Source of the DNA: JBCBEX01 sp038528235
Lineage (GTDB): Bacteria > Bacteroidota > Rhodothermia > Rhodothermales > Rubricoccaceae
DNA length: 43,946 nucleotides
Direction: 5' to 3'
Assembly (NCBI GenBank): GCA_038528235.1
Contig: JBCBEX010000028.1
Span: 1 to 43,946 of the forward strand
Position numbers and translations under genes: made by a program. Positions 1-7,697 of this stretch are shown one piece after another (positions within the stretch are counted from its first letter, which is position 1; every line of letters begins with the position of its first letter). The notes beneath the pieces were generated by a model. The model did no database searches. It was given only the letters and a program-made list of their open reading frames with translations, and had not been told where the DNA came from.

Positions 1-87
1 GGCCGAGGGTGGGCGAGCGGTCTCTACGTGATCCGCGTGACCGGCGAGCAGTTCGTCGAGACCCGCCGCGTGACGCTCGTGCGCTGA
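1..87 (+). CDS. C-terminal end of a T9SS-exported protein (partial)
   Basis: The window opens inside a reading frame that ends at TGA 85-87. The 28 visible residues include ASGLYVIRV and end in TRRVTLVR. This is the last beta-strand pair of a type A T9SS sorting domain, with the usual S-G-x-Y-x-x-R core and a basic end. The same signature closes the proteins ending at 18686 and 28248 here. The function of the main body cannot be seen. A strong terminator hairpin follows 23 nt after the stop. Confidence 0.75.
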   Translation, partial: GRGWASGLYVIRVTGEQFVETRRVTLVR

Positions 88-110
88 TCGACGACCTGTA
101 TGCGCAGAGA

Positions 111-152
111 GCGCCCGCTCCGGTTTGATGCCGGGGCGGGCGCGGTATTTTT
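111..152 (+). terminator. Rho-independent terminator of the upstream T9SS gene
   Basis: A 13-bp stem (111-123 with 131-143, one G-T wobble) has a 7-nt loop and is followed by a T run at 148-152. The T run is also part of TATTTTTG at 146-153, a perfect match to the Bacteroidota -7 consensus TAnnTTTG. The site may therefore also carry the promoter for gatA, which starts 40 nt further on. Confidence 0.8.
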
Positions 153-192
153 GACGTCTCCGTCTACGCCGCCCCACCTTCGTCACTTCATT

Positions 193-1644
193 ATGCCTGC
201 CCCGTTCGCTGCTGACCTCGACCGCTTGCGCTCCGGTGCAGTGACCCATAAGGGGCTCGTGGGCGAGTTCCTGGCTCGGATCGACGCGCACAATGGACAA
301 GTCAATGCGCTGCTCTCAGTCTGCGCGGAGGATGCCCTCGCACAGGCACACGCCTTGGATGCGTTGCAGGCCGCCGGCACCCTCGATCGTGCTGCAATGC
401 CGCTAGCTGGCATGGTGGTCGCCGTTAAAGACAATCTCAGCATCGAAGGGCAGCCGTTGACCTGCGGATCCCACATGCTGGAAGGCTTCCGCGCGCTCTA
501 CACTGCGACGGCCGTCCAACGGCTCATCGAGGCGGGCGCCATCGTGATCGGGAAGGCGAACTGCGACGAGTTCGCCATGGGCTCCTCCAACGAGACGAGC
601 TACTTCGGGGCAGTCCGCAACCCACACGCCCTCGACAGGGTGCCGGGTGGGTCGTCGGGCGGGAGCGCCGCAGCGGTGGCGGCCGGGTTCTGCCATGCGG
701 CACTCGGCAGCGACACCGGCGGCTCGATTCGGCAGCCAGCCGCGTTCTGCGGCGTCGTGGGGCTCAAGCCGACCTACGGCCGCGTCAGCCGCTTTGGGCT
801 CGTCGCCTTCGCGTCGTCGTTCGACTGCGTGGGACCGCTCGCTCACTCGACAGAGGATGTTGCTCGGTTGTTGGAAGTCATGGCTGGGGGCGATGCCTAC
901 GACATGACGAGTGCGCGGCACGACGTGCCGCCGTTCGCGTCCCAGCTGGACCGTGGCGTCGAGGGGGTACGCGTAGGGCTGCCACGGGAGTACTTTGCAG
1001 AGGGCCTCGACCCCGCGGTTCGTACTGCCGTGGAAGCGCAAGCGGCGCGCCTCGAAGACCTGGGCGCGACGCTCGTAGACATATCGCTGCCGATGACCGA
1101 CGCTGGGATTGCCACGTACTACGTGCTCACCACGGCCGAGGCGTCGAGCAACCTCGCACGTTTTGACGGCGTGCGCTTCGGCCACCGTGCAGCTCTGCCA
1201 GCGGGCTCCTCCCTGGACGACATGTACACCGCAAGCCGTACCGAGGGGTTCGGCACCGAGGTGAAGCGCCGCATCCTGCTCGGCACCTACGTGCTCTCGG
1301 CGGGCTACTACGACGCGTATTACGAGAAAGCGCAGCGCGTCCGTACCCTGATCCGTCGCGACTTCGAGGCCGCCTTTGATCGGTGCGACGTGCTCTTGAC
1401 GCCTGCTACCCCTGCCGCGCCGTTCCGCATCGGGGCCAACCTCGACGATCCGTTGGCGATGTATCTCTCCGATGTCTACACGGTCCCAGCCAACCTCGCT
1501 GGCATCCCGGGCCTCGTGGTGCCGTCCCGGACGCCGTTGCCAGAGGATCACGAAGCTGCTGGACTGCCGGTCGGTGTCCAACTGCTCGGCCGCTGGTTCG
1601 ATGAAGCGACGCTGCTTCGCGTCGGTGCGTCGTTGGGCCGGTAG
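193..1644 (+). CDS. gatA: Aspartyl/glutamyl-tRNA(Asn/Gln) amidotransferase subunit A
   Basis: Amidase subunit of GatCAB. It hydrolyses glutamine and hands the ammonia to GatB to make Gln-tRNA(Gln) or Asn-tRNA(Asn) from the mischarged tRNA. The amidase-signature triad is intact: Lys79 in VAVKDN, cis-Ser154 in PGGSSGGS and Ser178 in SDTGGSIR, the same numbering as known GatA proteins. The length of 483 aa is normal. ATG 193 is chosen because the protein then begins just before the conserved N-terminal helix; an upstream in-frame ATG at 100 would place coding sequence across the terminator hairpin. gatB and gatC are not in the window. Little doubt about the family. Confidence 0.95.
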   Translation: MPAPFAADLDRLRSGAVTHKGLVGEFLARIDAHNGQVNALLSVCAEDALAQAHALDALQAAGTLDRAAMPLAGMVVAVKDNLSIEGQPLTCGSHMLEGFRALYTATAVQRLIEAGAIVIGKANCDEFAMGSSNETSYFGAVRNPHALDRVPGGSSGGSAAAVAAGFCHAALGSDTGGSIRQPAAFCGVVGLKPTYGRVSRFGLVAFASSFDCVGPLAHSTEDVARLLEVMAGGDAYDMTSARHDVPPFASQLDRGVEGVRVGLPREYFAEGLDPAVRTAVEAQAARLEDLGATLVDISLPMTDAGIATYYVLTTAEASSNLARFDGVRFGHRAALPAGSSLDDMYTASRTEGFGTEVKRRILLGTYVLSAGYYDAYYEKAQRVRTLIRRDFEAAFDRCDVLLTPATPAAPFRIGANLDDPLAMYLSDVYTVPANLAGIPGLVVPSRTPLPEDHEAAGLPVGVQLLGRWFDEATLLRVGASLGR

Positions 1645-1651
1645 GAACGCC

Positions 1652-1687
1652 CCGGCAGGTGTACCAGATGGGCTTCACTCCTGCCGG
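1652..1687 (+). repeat. Inverted repeat after gatA, weak terminator candidate
   Basis: CCGGCAGG (1652-1659) is repeated inverted at 1680-1687 around a 20-nt loop, 8 nt after the gatA stop. There is no T run, so it may act only as an mRNA 3'-end stabiliser. The rest of the space up to 1869 shows no gene. Confidence 0.35.
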
Positions 1688-1869
1688 TTAGAGAGGCCAT
1701 AGGAGGCGTCAGACTTTGGGATGACAAGGCGAAGCGGAATCGGAGCATAACGACGACGCCGGGTGATAGGCACCGGGCCGAAAATCGGTGGCGATACTGA
1801 GACCAGATTTCTCTACTTGGCGTCGCATTTGTGAGCAAGGGAGGCTACCACCAAACTCACCGCACCTCC

Positions 1870-2814
1870 ATGTTTCGCCCCCTTCTCCGGCACGGTCTCG
1901 CTGCCCTCGGCCATCTCTATCCGCTCCAGACTGGGTGCGGTCAGCTCTCACGTTCACGACTCTGCCGTTGGGCTGTAGAGGGCGACGGCATTCAGGACGC
2001 GCGCCTTCGTAACGGTATGACGCTTCGCGTCCCGCTCACGGAGTTCGTCGGGCGCGCCGTGTACTACTTCGGCGATCTCGATCCCAAGATCACCTGGGTC
2101 CTGCAGCGCCTTCTCCGACCCGGCGACACCGTGCTAGACATCGGCGCCAATGTTGGGCTCGTCTCGCACTACGCCGCAGGGCTTGTCGGCCCTTACGGCC
2201 GTGTGCATGCCTTCGAACCACAGCCTCAACTTGTTTCCCTAATGGAGGCCTCGGTACAGGCAAATCGGTTGGGCAATCTGCACATCCACAACCTCGCGCT
2301 AGGCGATGAGGAGGCGCACCTCGACCTGTTTATCCCCAGCCACAACTACGGCGCGGCGTCGCTCGTCGTGGAAGCAGGGACTGAGGGTGAACGCGTGCGC
2401 GTCCCAGTGCTCAATGCCACCAACTACTTCGAAGAGCTTGGCGTGGACCAAGTTCGGCTTGTCAAGATGGACGTGGAGGGCTATGAGCCGACCGTGCTTC
2501 GCGGAGCCGCCCGCTTTCTCGACCGCGTCGGGCCACACTTCATCTTGCTCGAACTGAACCGGGCAGGCCACCATGGCGGCAACGACGAGGCCGTGCAGAT
2601 GCTACGGCGCCATGGCTACGTCTTCTTCAACATCCCTCGGCGTCCACTTGCCAACTTGGTCATGCGATCTGGCGGCATCAATGGTTGGAGCCACGACGTG
2701 ATCGCTGTCCACGGAAGCAAGGTCGCGGAAGCCGAACGCCTCCTTCCCGTCCGCACGGGTCGTGCGAAGCCAGCTACGCGGGTAGAGCTAGCCCGCATGC
2801 CGGCAGTCGCCTAG
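1870..2814 (+). CDS. FkbM-family SAM-dependent methyltransferase
   Basis: Class I methyltransferase of the FkbM family, which O-methylates sugars, lipids or secondary metabolites; the substrate here is unknown. The SAM-binding glycine loop VLDIGANVGLVSHYA lies near residue 90. An acidic residue (HAFEPQPQ) follows about 25 residues later, and the family motif VKMDVEGYEPTVLRGA lies near residue 200. The length is about 314 aa from ATG 1870. A GTG at 1831 would add 13 residues and cannot be excluded. The gene stands between gatA and truB on the same strand with 225 nt upstream and 60 nt downstream, so it is probably transcribed alone. No signal peptide is seen, so it should be cytoplasmic. Confidence 0.85.
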   Translation: MFRPLLRHGLAALGHLYPLQTGCGQLSRSRLCRWAVEGDGIQDARLRNGMTLRVPLTEFVGRAVYYFGDLDPKITWVLQRLLRPGDTVLDIGANVGLVSHYAAGLVGPYGRVHAFEPQPQLVSLMEASVQANRLGNLHIHNLALGDEEAHLDLFIPSHNYGAASLVVEAGTEGERVRVPVLNATNYFEELGVDQVRLVKMDVEGYEPTVLRGAARFLDRVGPHFILLELNRAGHHGGNDEAVQMLRRHGYVFFNIPRRPLANLVMRSGGINGWSHDVIAVHGSKVAEAERLLPVRTGRAKPATRVELARMPAVA

Positions 2815-2850
2815 CGCGAGCGGGGAGGCGCGGGGGCACCCGCGAAGACG

Positions 2851-2858
2851 TAGCTTGG
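2851..2858 (+). promoter_or_regulatory. -7-like box upstream of truB
   Basis: TAGCTTGG lies 24 nt before the truB ATG. It belongs to the TAnCTT-type boxes found before many starts in this window. No convincing -33 element is visible. Confidence 0.4.
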
Positions 2859-2874
2859 GGTCAACCCGTAGGCT

Positions 2875-3600
2875 ATGTCTGATCTCCACATTCTCACCGC
2901 TGGGCAGCCGATCCCCACCGATCCCGGATACGCCGTCCTTGTCGATAAGCCGAAGGGGCTGTCGTCGTTCGGCGTCATCCGACGGCTGCGGCGTTTCCTC
3001 GGCGTAAAAAAGATCGGCCACGCAGGCACGCTCGACCCGATGGCCACAGGCCTGCTCATCTGCCTGGTGGGACGTACTGCAACGCGCGAGCAGGACCGCT
3101 TCATGGGCCTGCCAAAGGAGTATACCGGCACCATTCGCCTCGGCGAGACAACGGCGTCGTACGACGCCGAGGCGGAAATCCTAGACGTCGTGTCGATGCA
3201 TGGCGCGCCCTCGGCTGCGGAGATGGAAGAGGCGCGACAGCACTTCCTCGGCGAGATCGACCAGGTGCCGCCCATCTACTCAGCGATCAAGCAGGGCGGC
3301 GAGCGGCTCTACAAGAAGGCCCGCCGCGGCGAAGATGTCGAGATCAAACCGCGCCGCGTTACCGTGACCCGCTTCCAGGTCAGCGAGGAACGCCAGGAGA
3401 AGCCAGGTACGTTCGATGTCGACATAGAGGTAGCATGCTCTAAGGGAACCTACATCCGCAGCTTGGCCCACGATTTCGGACAAGCACTCGGCGTTGGAGG
3501 ACACCTCGTGGCGCTACGTCGCGAGGCCATCGGTGAACACCGGGTAGCGGATGCCTGGACCATAGAAGGCCTGGAGGTAGCAACCCGCCCAGGGGACTGA
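2875..3600 (+). CDS. truB: tRNA pseudouridine-55 synthase
   Basis: Isomerises U55 in the T-loop of tRNAs. The catalytic aspartate is Asp54 in the signature GHAGTLDPMATGLL, preceded by VDKPKGLSS near residue 25. Downstream family motifs are present: KEYTGTIRLGETT, PPIYSAIKQGG and CSKGTYIRSLAHDFG. The length of 241 aa is normal for the short form that lacks an extended PUA domain. ATG 2875 is the only start fitting the family N-terminus and lies just after a TAGCTTGG box. The usual neighbours rbfA and ribF are not here. Confidence 0.95.
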   Translation: MSDLHILTAGQPIPTDPGYAVLVDKPKGLSSFGVIRRLRRFLGVKKIGHAGTLDPMATGLLICLVGRTATREQDRFMGLPKEYTGTIRLGETTASYDAEAEILDVVSMHGAPSAAEMEEARQHFLGEIDQVPPIYSAIKQGGERLYKKARRGEDVEIKPRRVTVTRFQVSEERQEKPGTFDVDIEVACSKGTYIRSLAHDFGQALGVGGHLVALRREAIGEHRVADAWTIEGLEVATRPGD

Positions 3601-3724
3601 GCACTAGCAATCGTTTCGGGCAATCTTCGACGAGACGGCGCGGCCGATAGTATGACCTGCCCGTAGTTTTCTTGTCTGTCGCCACACGACGCATACCGCC
3701 CGCGCAGCATGGCTCGCGAGTGCG

Positions 3725-3731
3725 TATGTTC
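3725..3731 (+). promoter_or_regulatory. -7 box of tRNA-Ser
   Basis: TATGTTC ends 5 nt before the mature 5' end of tRNA-Ser. Another candidate, TAGTTTTC, lies further upstream near 3663. The assignment is by position and similarity to TAnnTTTG. Confidence 0.4.
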
Positions 3732-3736
3732 TTCCC

Positions 3737-3822
3737 GGAGGGGTGCCGGAGTGGTCGAACGGGGCGGTCTCGAAAACCGTTGTGCGCTTTGCGTACCGGG
3801 GGTTCGAATCCCTCCCCCTCCG
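3737..3822 (+). tRNA. tRNA-Ser (anticodon CGA)
   Basis: Class II tRNA with a GGAGGGG/CCCCTCC acceptor stem and discriminator G. The anticodon loop CTCGAAA gives anticodon CGA, which reads UCG. It has a long variable arm (TGCGC/GCGTA) and a T-loop GTTCGAATC. The 3' CCA is not encoded. It is followed by its own terminator. Confidence 0.95.
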
Positions 3823-3842
3823 CCGCGAACCGATGTTCGCAC

Positions 3843-3874
3843 AAGCCTGCTCGTTCTCACGGGCAGGCTTTTTT
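3843..3874 (+). terminator. Terminator of tRNA-Ser
   Basis: A 12-bp stem (3843-3854 with 3859-3870, one wobble) has a TCTC loop and runs into six T residues at 3869-3874. It lies 20 nt after the tRNA. Confidence 0.9.
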
Positions 3875-3888
3875 GTGGAACGACGTTG

Positions 3889-3897
3889 TAGCTTGCG
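3889..3897 (+). promoter_or_regulatory. -7-like box directly before the 3901 gene
   Basis: TAGCTTGCG ends 3 nt before the ATG at 3901. If this is the -7 box, the mRNA would be leaderless or nearly so. The same nonamer occurs before 11921 and, on the minus strand, before 15535. Confidence 0.45.
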
Positions 3898-3900
3898 CTC

Positions 3901-4755
3901 ATGCCGACGCCGCCGGACCCTGCCGACCCGTACCGCCACGACAGTCCGTGGCGACGCATGGCTGCCGTGGTGTTCGCTGCGCCGACAGATGCCCGACTCT
4001 CCGTGACCGTCGACGTGGACGTCTCCGAGGTGGTCGCGTTTCTCGAAGCGGGGCAACGGCCTGGCGTACGGCTCGGCCTGGTGCACCTCGTCGCTGCCGC
4101 CATCGCACGCACGATCGACGAGGACGTGCCGGCCATGAACACCTACCTCCACCGCGGACGAGTCCGCGCCAAGCGCTCCCTCGACGTGCTCTTGACGGCA
4201 AAGGTGCCAGGTCGTGATGCGTTGACAGAGATCAGGCTCGCCGCTGCACATACCCAGACGGCGCACGCCCTGGCCGAGGCTGCGCACGCCGGACTGCGCC
4301 ACCTGCGTACGCCACAGGGACGACGGGCAACGGAGAAAACCTACACGCTAGCACGCATCCCGTGGGCTGTCCGTCGGCCCGTTTTCAAAGCGCTACGTGG
4401 CATGACGTCGGGCCTCGGTCTGGCACTGCCTGCCTTCGACATGGCGCCGGAATCGTTCGGGACGGTCGTGCTTTCCGAGGTCGGACGCTTCAAGCACCGC
4501 GAGGCCCCCTTCTGGACGCGCTCAGTGGATGGACCGCTCGTCCCAGCCGCTCGCGGCACCACCGTCGTGTGGCTGATGGAGCCACGCCCCATGCCCGTCG
4601 CCACGGGAGAAACCACAATCGTTCGCATCTGCGCACCGCTCTCCGCCACCTTCGACCACCGGCTCGTGGACGGACGACACGTCGGGGTGTTCTTCAGCGG
4701 TGTGGCGCGCCGTCTCCGTGACCCTGCACGACTGTGCGAGCCACCACGCGGCTGA
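3901..4755 (+). CDS. Stand-alone E2-type (2-oxoacid dehydrogenase) acyltransferase domain protein
   Basis: The C-terminal part carries the acyltransferase signature FDHRLVDG (His253, Asp257), the HxxxDG active site of 2-oxoacid dehydrogenase E2 subunits and chloramphenicol acetyltransferase-like folds. At 284 aa it is only the catalytic domain. No lipoyl domain (DKA motif) and no E3-binding domain precede it, and no E1 or E3 gene is nearby. A true E2 role in a dehydrogenase complex is therefore unlikely without a separate lipoyl carrier, and a free acyltransferase is an alternative. It lies between tRNA-Ser and a convergent tRNA-Leu and starts immediately after a TAGCTTGCG box. The family is fairly certain; the substrate is unknown. 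Confidence 0.75.
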   Translation: MPTPPDPADPYRHDSPWRRMAAVVFAAPTDARLSVTVDVDVSEVVAFLEAGQRPGVRLGLVHLVAAAIARTIDEDVPAMNTYLHRGRVRAKRSLDVLLTAKVPGRDALTEIRLAAAHTQTAHALAEAAHAGLRHLRTPQGRRATEKTYTLARIPWAVRRPVFKALRGMTSGLGLALPAFDMAPESFGTVVLSEVGRFKHREAPFWTRSVDGPLVPAARGTTVVWLMEPRPMPVATGETTIVRICAPLSATFDHRLVDGRHVGVFFSGVARRLRDPARLCEPPRG

Positions 4756-4758
4756 GCG

Positions 4759-4842
4759 TGCCCCCAGTAGGAGTCGAACCTACACGCCCTTTCGGACACC
4801 AGATCCTAAGTCTGGCCTGTCTACCAATTCCAGCATAGGGGC
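4759..4842 (-). tRNA. tRNA-Leu (anticodon UAG)
   Basis: Read on the minus strand it has a GCCCCTA/TGGGGGC acceptor stem, discriminator A, anticodon loop CTTAGGA (anticodon UAG), a long variable arm and T-arm GTAGG-TTCGACT-CCTAC. The 3' end lies 3 nt from the stop of the convergent acyltransferase gene. No CCA is encoded. Confidence 0.95.
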
Positions 4843-4850
4843 AGGAGGTT

Positions 4851-4858
4851 TAAAGGTA
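4851..4858 (-). promoter_or_regulatory. -7 box of tRNA-Leu
   Basis: On the minus strand this reads TACCTTTA and ends 8 nt before the tRNA 5' end. That is where a -7 box should sit if transcription begins at or just before the mature end. It is one of the anchors for the promoter consensus. Confidence 0.55.
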
Positions 4859-4933
4859 CGCCACCGCGTTGGCGCCGGAACCTGTCGGGTGTCGCTTTCC
4901 CACATGCTTCGCAAGCCGAAAAGGACGGGCGCG

Positions 4934-4941
4934 TATCTTCA
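4934..4941 (+). promoter_or_regulatory. -7-like box upstream of the S46 peptidase
   Basis: TATCTTCA lies 46 nt before the ATG at 4987, differing from TAnnTTTG at the last two positions. It is the only candidate between tRNA-Leu and the gene. Confidence 0.4.
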
Positions 4942-4986
4942 ACGCCCCCTTGCATTCCTGCCAATCTCACTGGATCCACTCCTCCG

Positions 4987-7299
4987 ATGAACCGATCGTT
5001 GTTGCTCTTCCTAGCTGCTGCCCTTGTGTGGGGCTGTGGCACTGTCACCCCCACGACCGCGCCCGACCCCGAGCCTGCCATGGCTGAGGCGGTCGAGGAG
5101 GCCGAAGACACGGCCGAAGAGATGATGGACGACGCCGAAGACGCCATGGAGACGATGGAAGAGGACATGGAGGCGATGGCTAGCGCCGCACCGCTCTCGT
5201 TCGACCCCGACACCGTCCAGGCCGGTCGCTTCGACAACGGGCGCATGTTTACGCTCGACAACCCACCGCTCGACTACTTCCGCGAGCGCTACAACTTCAC
5301 GCCGGACGCTGACTGGTTTGAGCGGGCCCGCCTCGGCGCTATCCGCCTCCCCAACTGCTCGGCCTCGTTCGTGTCGCCGCACGGGTTGCTCCTTACCAAC
5401 CACCACTGTGGGCGCTCCAGCCTGACCGAGGCAACCCGTGAGGGCGAAGACCTGCCCCGCGATGGCTTCTATGCCGAGACGCTGGCCGACGAGCGCCCCG
5501 TGGACTACCCCGCCGAGCAACTCACCGAAATCATTGATGTGACCGCGGAAGTCGAGGCCGCCGCTGACGCCGTAGAAGGCGACCAGGCGCGCAGCGCCGC
5601 CCGCGACGAGGCCATCGAAGCCATTCAGACGCGGCTTGCTGAAGAGCGGGGTGGGGAAGAGGCTGGCGTCAGCGTAGAAGTGATTACGCTTTACGCCGGG
5701 GGCCAGTTCAAGGCGTACATCTTCCAGAAGTACGACGATGTCCGCCTCGTCTTCGCGCCGGAAGACCGCCTTGGCAAATTCGGCGGTGACCCGGACAACT
5801 TCACCTACCCACGCTACAGCCTCGACTTTACGCTCTTCCGCGTCTACGACGACAACGGCGAGCCCGTCAACTCGGAGATCTACTTCCCGTGGTCGGAGAA
5901 CGGTGCTGCCGAGGGCGACCTCGTCTTTGTGATCGGCAACCCCGGCTCCACGACGCGCCTCCAGACCGTCTCCGAGCTGCTCTTCCGCCGCGACTTCACG
6001 GAAGCCTACATCCTTCGTCTGCTCGCGACCCGCGAGGTGGCGCTCAAGCAGTTTATCGACGCCAACCCAGACCACCCGCGGACGCCAGAGGTACGAGACA
6101 GTTATCTCGGGGCTGCCAATGGCCGCAAGGCCTACACGGGGCGCGTAGAAGGTCTCCAGGACCCCTACATCATCGCGCGCCGCCAGGCCGCGCAGGACGA
6201 CTTCCGTGCCGCCATCATGGCCGATCCGGCCATGGCGGAGGAATATGGTGGCCTTTTCGACGCCATCGCAGCCAACCGCGATGCCGCCCGGCCCGACGCC
6301 CCGCTCTTTGGCGCGCTCCTAGCGATCACGAGCCCCGCCTATGCCTCGCAGACGATGCGGCGGGCGCTCCTGAGCTACTTCTACGCTGCCCAAAAGTCGA
6401 GCGGCGTGCCGGAGGAAAACCTGGCTGGGCTGAAAGGCAACATTCTGTCCGAGGACATCCCTAGCGAACTCGACGCGCTGATGGTAGAAGCACGCCTCCG
6501 TGACTTCCAGTTCTACCTCGGTGAGGACGACCCGCTCACGCAGGCGGCCCTTGGGGGCATGGATCCGGCAGAGCGCGCCCGGATGCTCGTCGCCAACACG
6601 GTCTTCGCAGACTCCGCAGCCACCGCAGCCTTCCTGGCGTCGGACGACATGCTGCAATCGGACGACCCGGCCTTCGCAATCGCGCAGGCCCTCGCGCCGC
6701 GCTTTGGCATGATGCAGCAGGCCCAGGGCCAGTCGGGCGCTGAACTCGAAGAGCTGTCGAGCCGCCTCGCCCGCGCCCGCTTCGAGGTCTACGGCGAGTC
6801 GATCCCGCCGGACGCGACGTTCTCGCTCCGCATCTCGGACGGCGTCGTGAAGGGCTATGAGTACAACGGTACTGTCGCCCCGGCCTTCACCACCATGTTT
6901 GGGCTCTACGACCACTACCACTCGTACTGCGACGCCGACGGTACAGCCAAAGACGACCTCTTAACGAGCATCGACGGTGCGGCCAGCTGCGACTGGGACC
7001 TCCCCGACAACTGGCTCAACCCCGGCGCAGGCTTCGACTACACCACGCCGATGAACTTCGTCTCGACGAACGACATCATCGGCGGCAACTCGGGTTCGCC
7101 GGTCCTCAACCGCGATCTGGAGATCGTCGGCGTTGCCTTCGACGGCAACATCAACAGCCTGCCGGGCAACTACATCTTCGACGACACCTTCAACCGCACT
7201 GTCTCCGTCGACTCGCGCGGCATGCTCGAATCGATCCGCGACATCTACCAGGCGACGCGCCTCGTGGAAGAGCTCACGGAGGGCACGCTGCCGGAGTAA
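4987..7299 (+). CDS. S46-family dipeptidyl-peptidase (DPP7/DPP11 type), lipoprotein
   Basis: Periplasmic or envelope exopeptidase that removes dipeptides from peptide N-termini, feeding amino-acid use. The signal peptide ends in a lipobox-like VWGC with Cys17. An acidic, Met/Glu-rich segment (about residues 32-66) follows. The trypsin-like catalytic residues are His140 in TNHHCG and Ser702 in GGNSGSPVLN. The residue that sets specificity in this family is Gly720 in FDGN. DPP7-type enzymes, which prefer hydrophobic P1 residues, have Gly there, whereas DPP11 (Asp/Glu-specific) has Arg. DPP7-like specificity is therefore inferred. The length of 770 aa is about 50 longer than usual because of the acidic linker. 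Single gene with its own terminator. Confidence 0.92.
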   Translation: MNRSLLLFLAAALVWGCGTVTPTTAPDPEPAMAEAVEEAEDTAEEMMDDAEDAMETMEEDMEAMASAAPLSFDPDTVQAGRFDNGRMFTLDNPPLDYFRERYNFTPDADWFERARLGAIRLPNCSASFVSPHGLLLTNHHCGRSSLTEATREGEDLPRDGFYAETLADERPVDYPAEQLTEIIDVTAEVEAAADAVEGDQARSAARDEAIEAIQTRLAEERGGEEAGVSVEVITLYAGGQFKAYIFQKYDDVRLVFAPEDRLGKFGGDPDNFTYPRYSLDFTLFRVYDDNGEPVNSEIYFPWSENGAAEGDLVFVIGNPGSTTRLQTVSELLFRRDFTEAYILRLLATREVALKQFIDANPDHPRTPEVRDSYLGAANGRKAYTGRVEGLQDPYIIARRQAAQDDFRAAIMADPAMAEEYGGLFDAIAANRDAARPDAPLFGALLAITSPAYASQTMRRALLSYFYAAQKSSGVPEENLAGLKGNILSEDIPSELDALMVEARLRDFQFYLGEDDPLTQAALGGMDPAERARMLVANTVFADSAATAAFLASDDMLQSDDPAFAIAQALAPRFGMMQQAQGQSGAELEELSSRLARARFEVYGESIPPDATFSLRISDGVVKGYEYNGTVAPAFTTMFGLYDHYHSYCDADGTAKDDLLTSIDGAASCDWDLPDNWLNPGAGFDYTTPMNFVSTNDIIGGNSGSPVLNRDLEIVGVAFDGNINSLPGNYIFDDTFNRTVSVDSRGMLESIRDIYQATRLVEELTEGTLPE

Positions 7300-7329
7300 G
7301 GCGCGGCTGAACTAGCCTCGACGCTTAAA

Positions 7330-7361
7330 GGGGGGCGGTCTTCGGGCCGCTCCTCTTTTTC
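7330..7361 (+). terminator. Terminator of the S46 peptidase gene
   Basis: A 9-bp stem (7332-7340 with 7345-7353, two wobbles) is capped by a C(TTCG)G tetraloop and followed by five T residues at 7356-7360. It lies 30 nt after the stop. Confidence 0.9.
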
Positions 7362-7697
7362 ATTTCAGGGCTGTCCTATGCCGATATGGCCCTCCCGCTT
7401 GCACACCCGCAACGGTGCGCACGTTGTCCCCTCTTACTGATTATCTGAGACAGCTGTGCATTGCGCCGACTTGCACCTTGGTCATCCCCTACCTGAGCGG
7501 GGATCCATGCGAGGCATCGCATTGATTCCCGCTCAGGTAGGGGATGACTCCGATGTGGGTTTGCACCTGTATCTCCTCCAGATGGTAGTACGCTTGAGGG
7601 AGACAGTCCGAGGAGCGAAGCGCGCAGTGCGAAGACGACGCAGGGCAGGGGAGGCTGTGGGTACGTCCCGTGAGTCTGAAGGGAACCAGCATGAGGC
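7362..7697. other. Intergenic region with a long hairpin and no credible gene
   Basis: This 336-nt stretch lies between two convergent genes, after the S46 terminator. Short open frames on both strands (70-100 aa) read through the hairpin and lack any recognisable family. The main content is the palindrome at 7481-7548 described separately. Nothing else is identified. Confidence 0.6.
7481..7548. repeat. Near-perfect 31-bp-arm hairpin flanked by 8-nt direct repeats
   Basis: Bases 7481-7511 pair with 7518-7548. There are 29 Watson-Crick pairs, one G-T pair (7502/7527) and one mismatch (7506/7523), around a 6-nt loop. The outer 21 bp are perfect. No T run follows, so it is not a simple terminator. 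The octamer TTGCACCT occurs directly at 7471-7478 and again at 7561-7568, bracketing the palindrome like a possible target-site duplication. It could be a small palindromic mobile element, a processed RNA hairpin or a transcription barrier between convergent genes. Confidence 0.85.

Noticed and set aside
403..1581. A 392-codon antisense frame over gatA
   Set aside because: Same cause: it mirrors gatA, with no recognisable family, start context or promoter.
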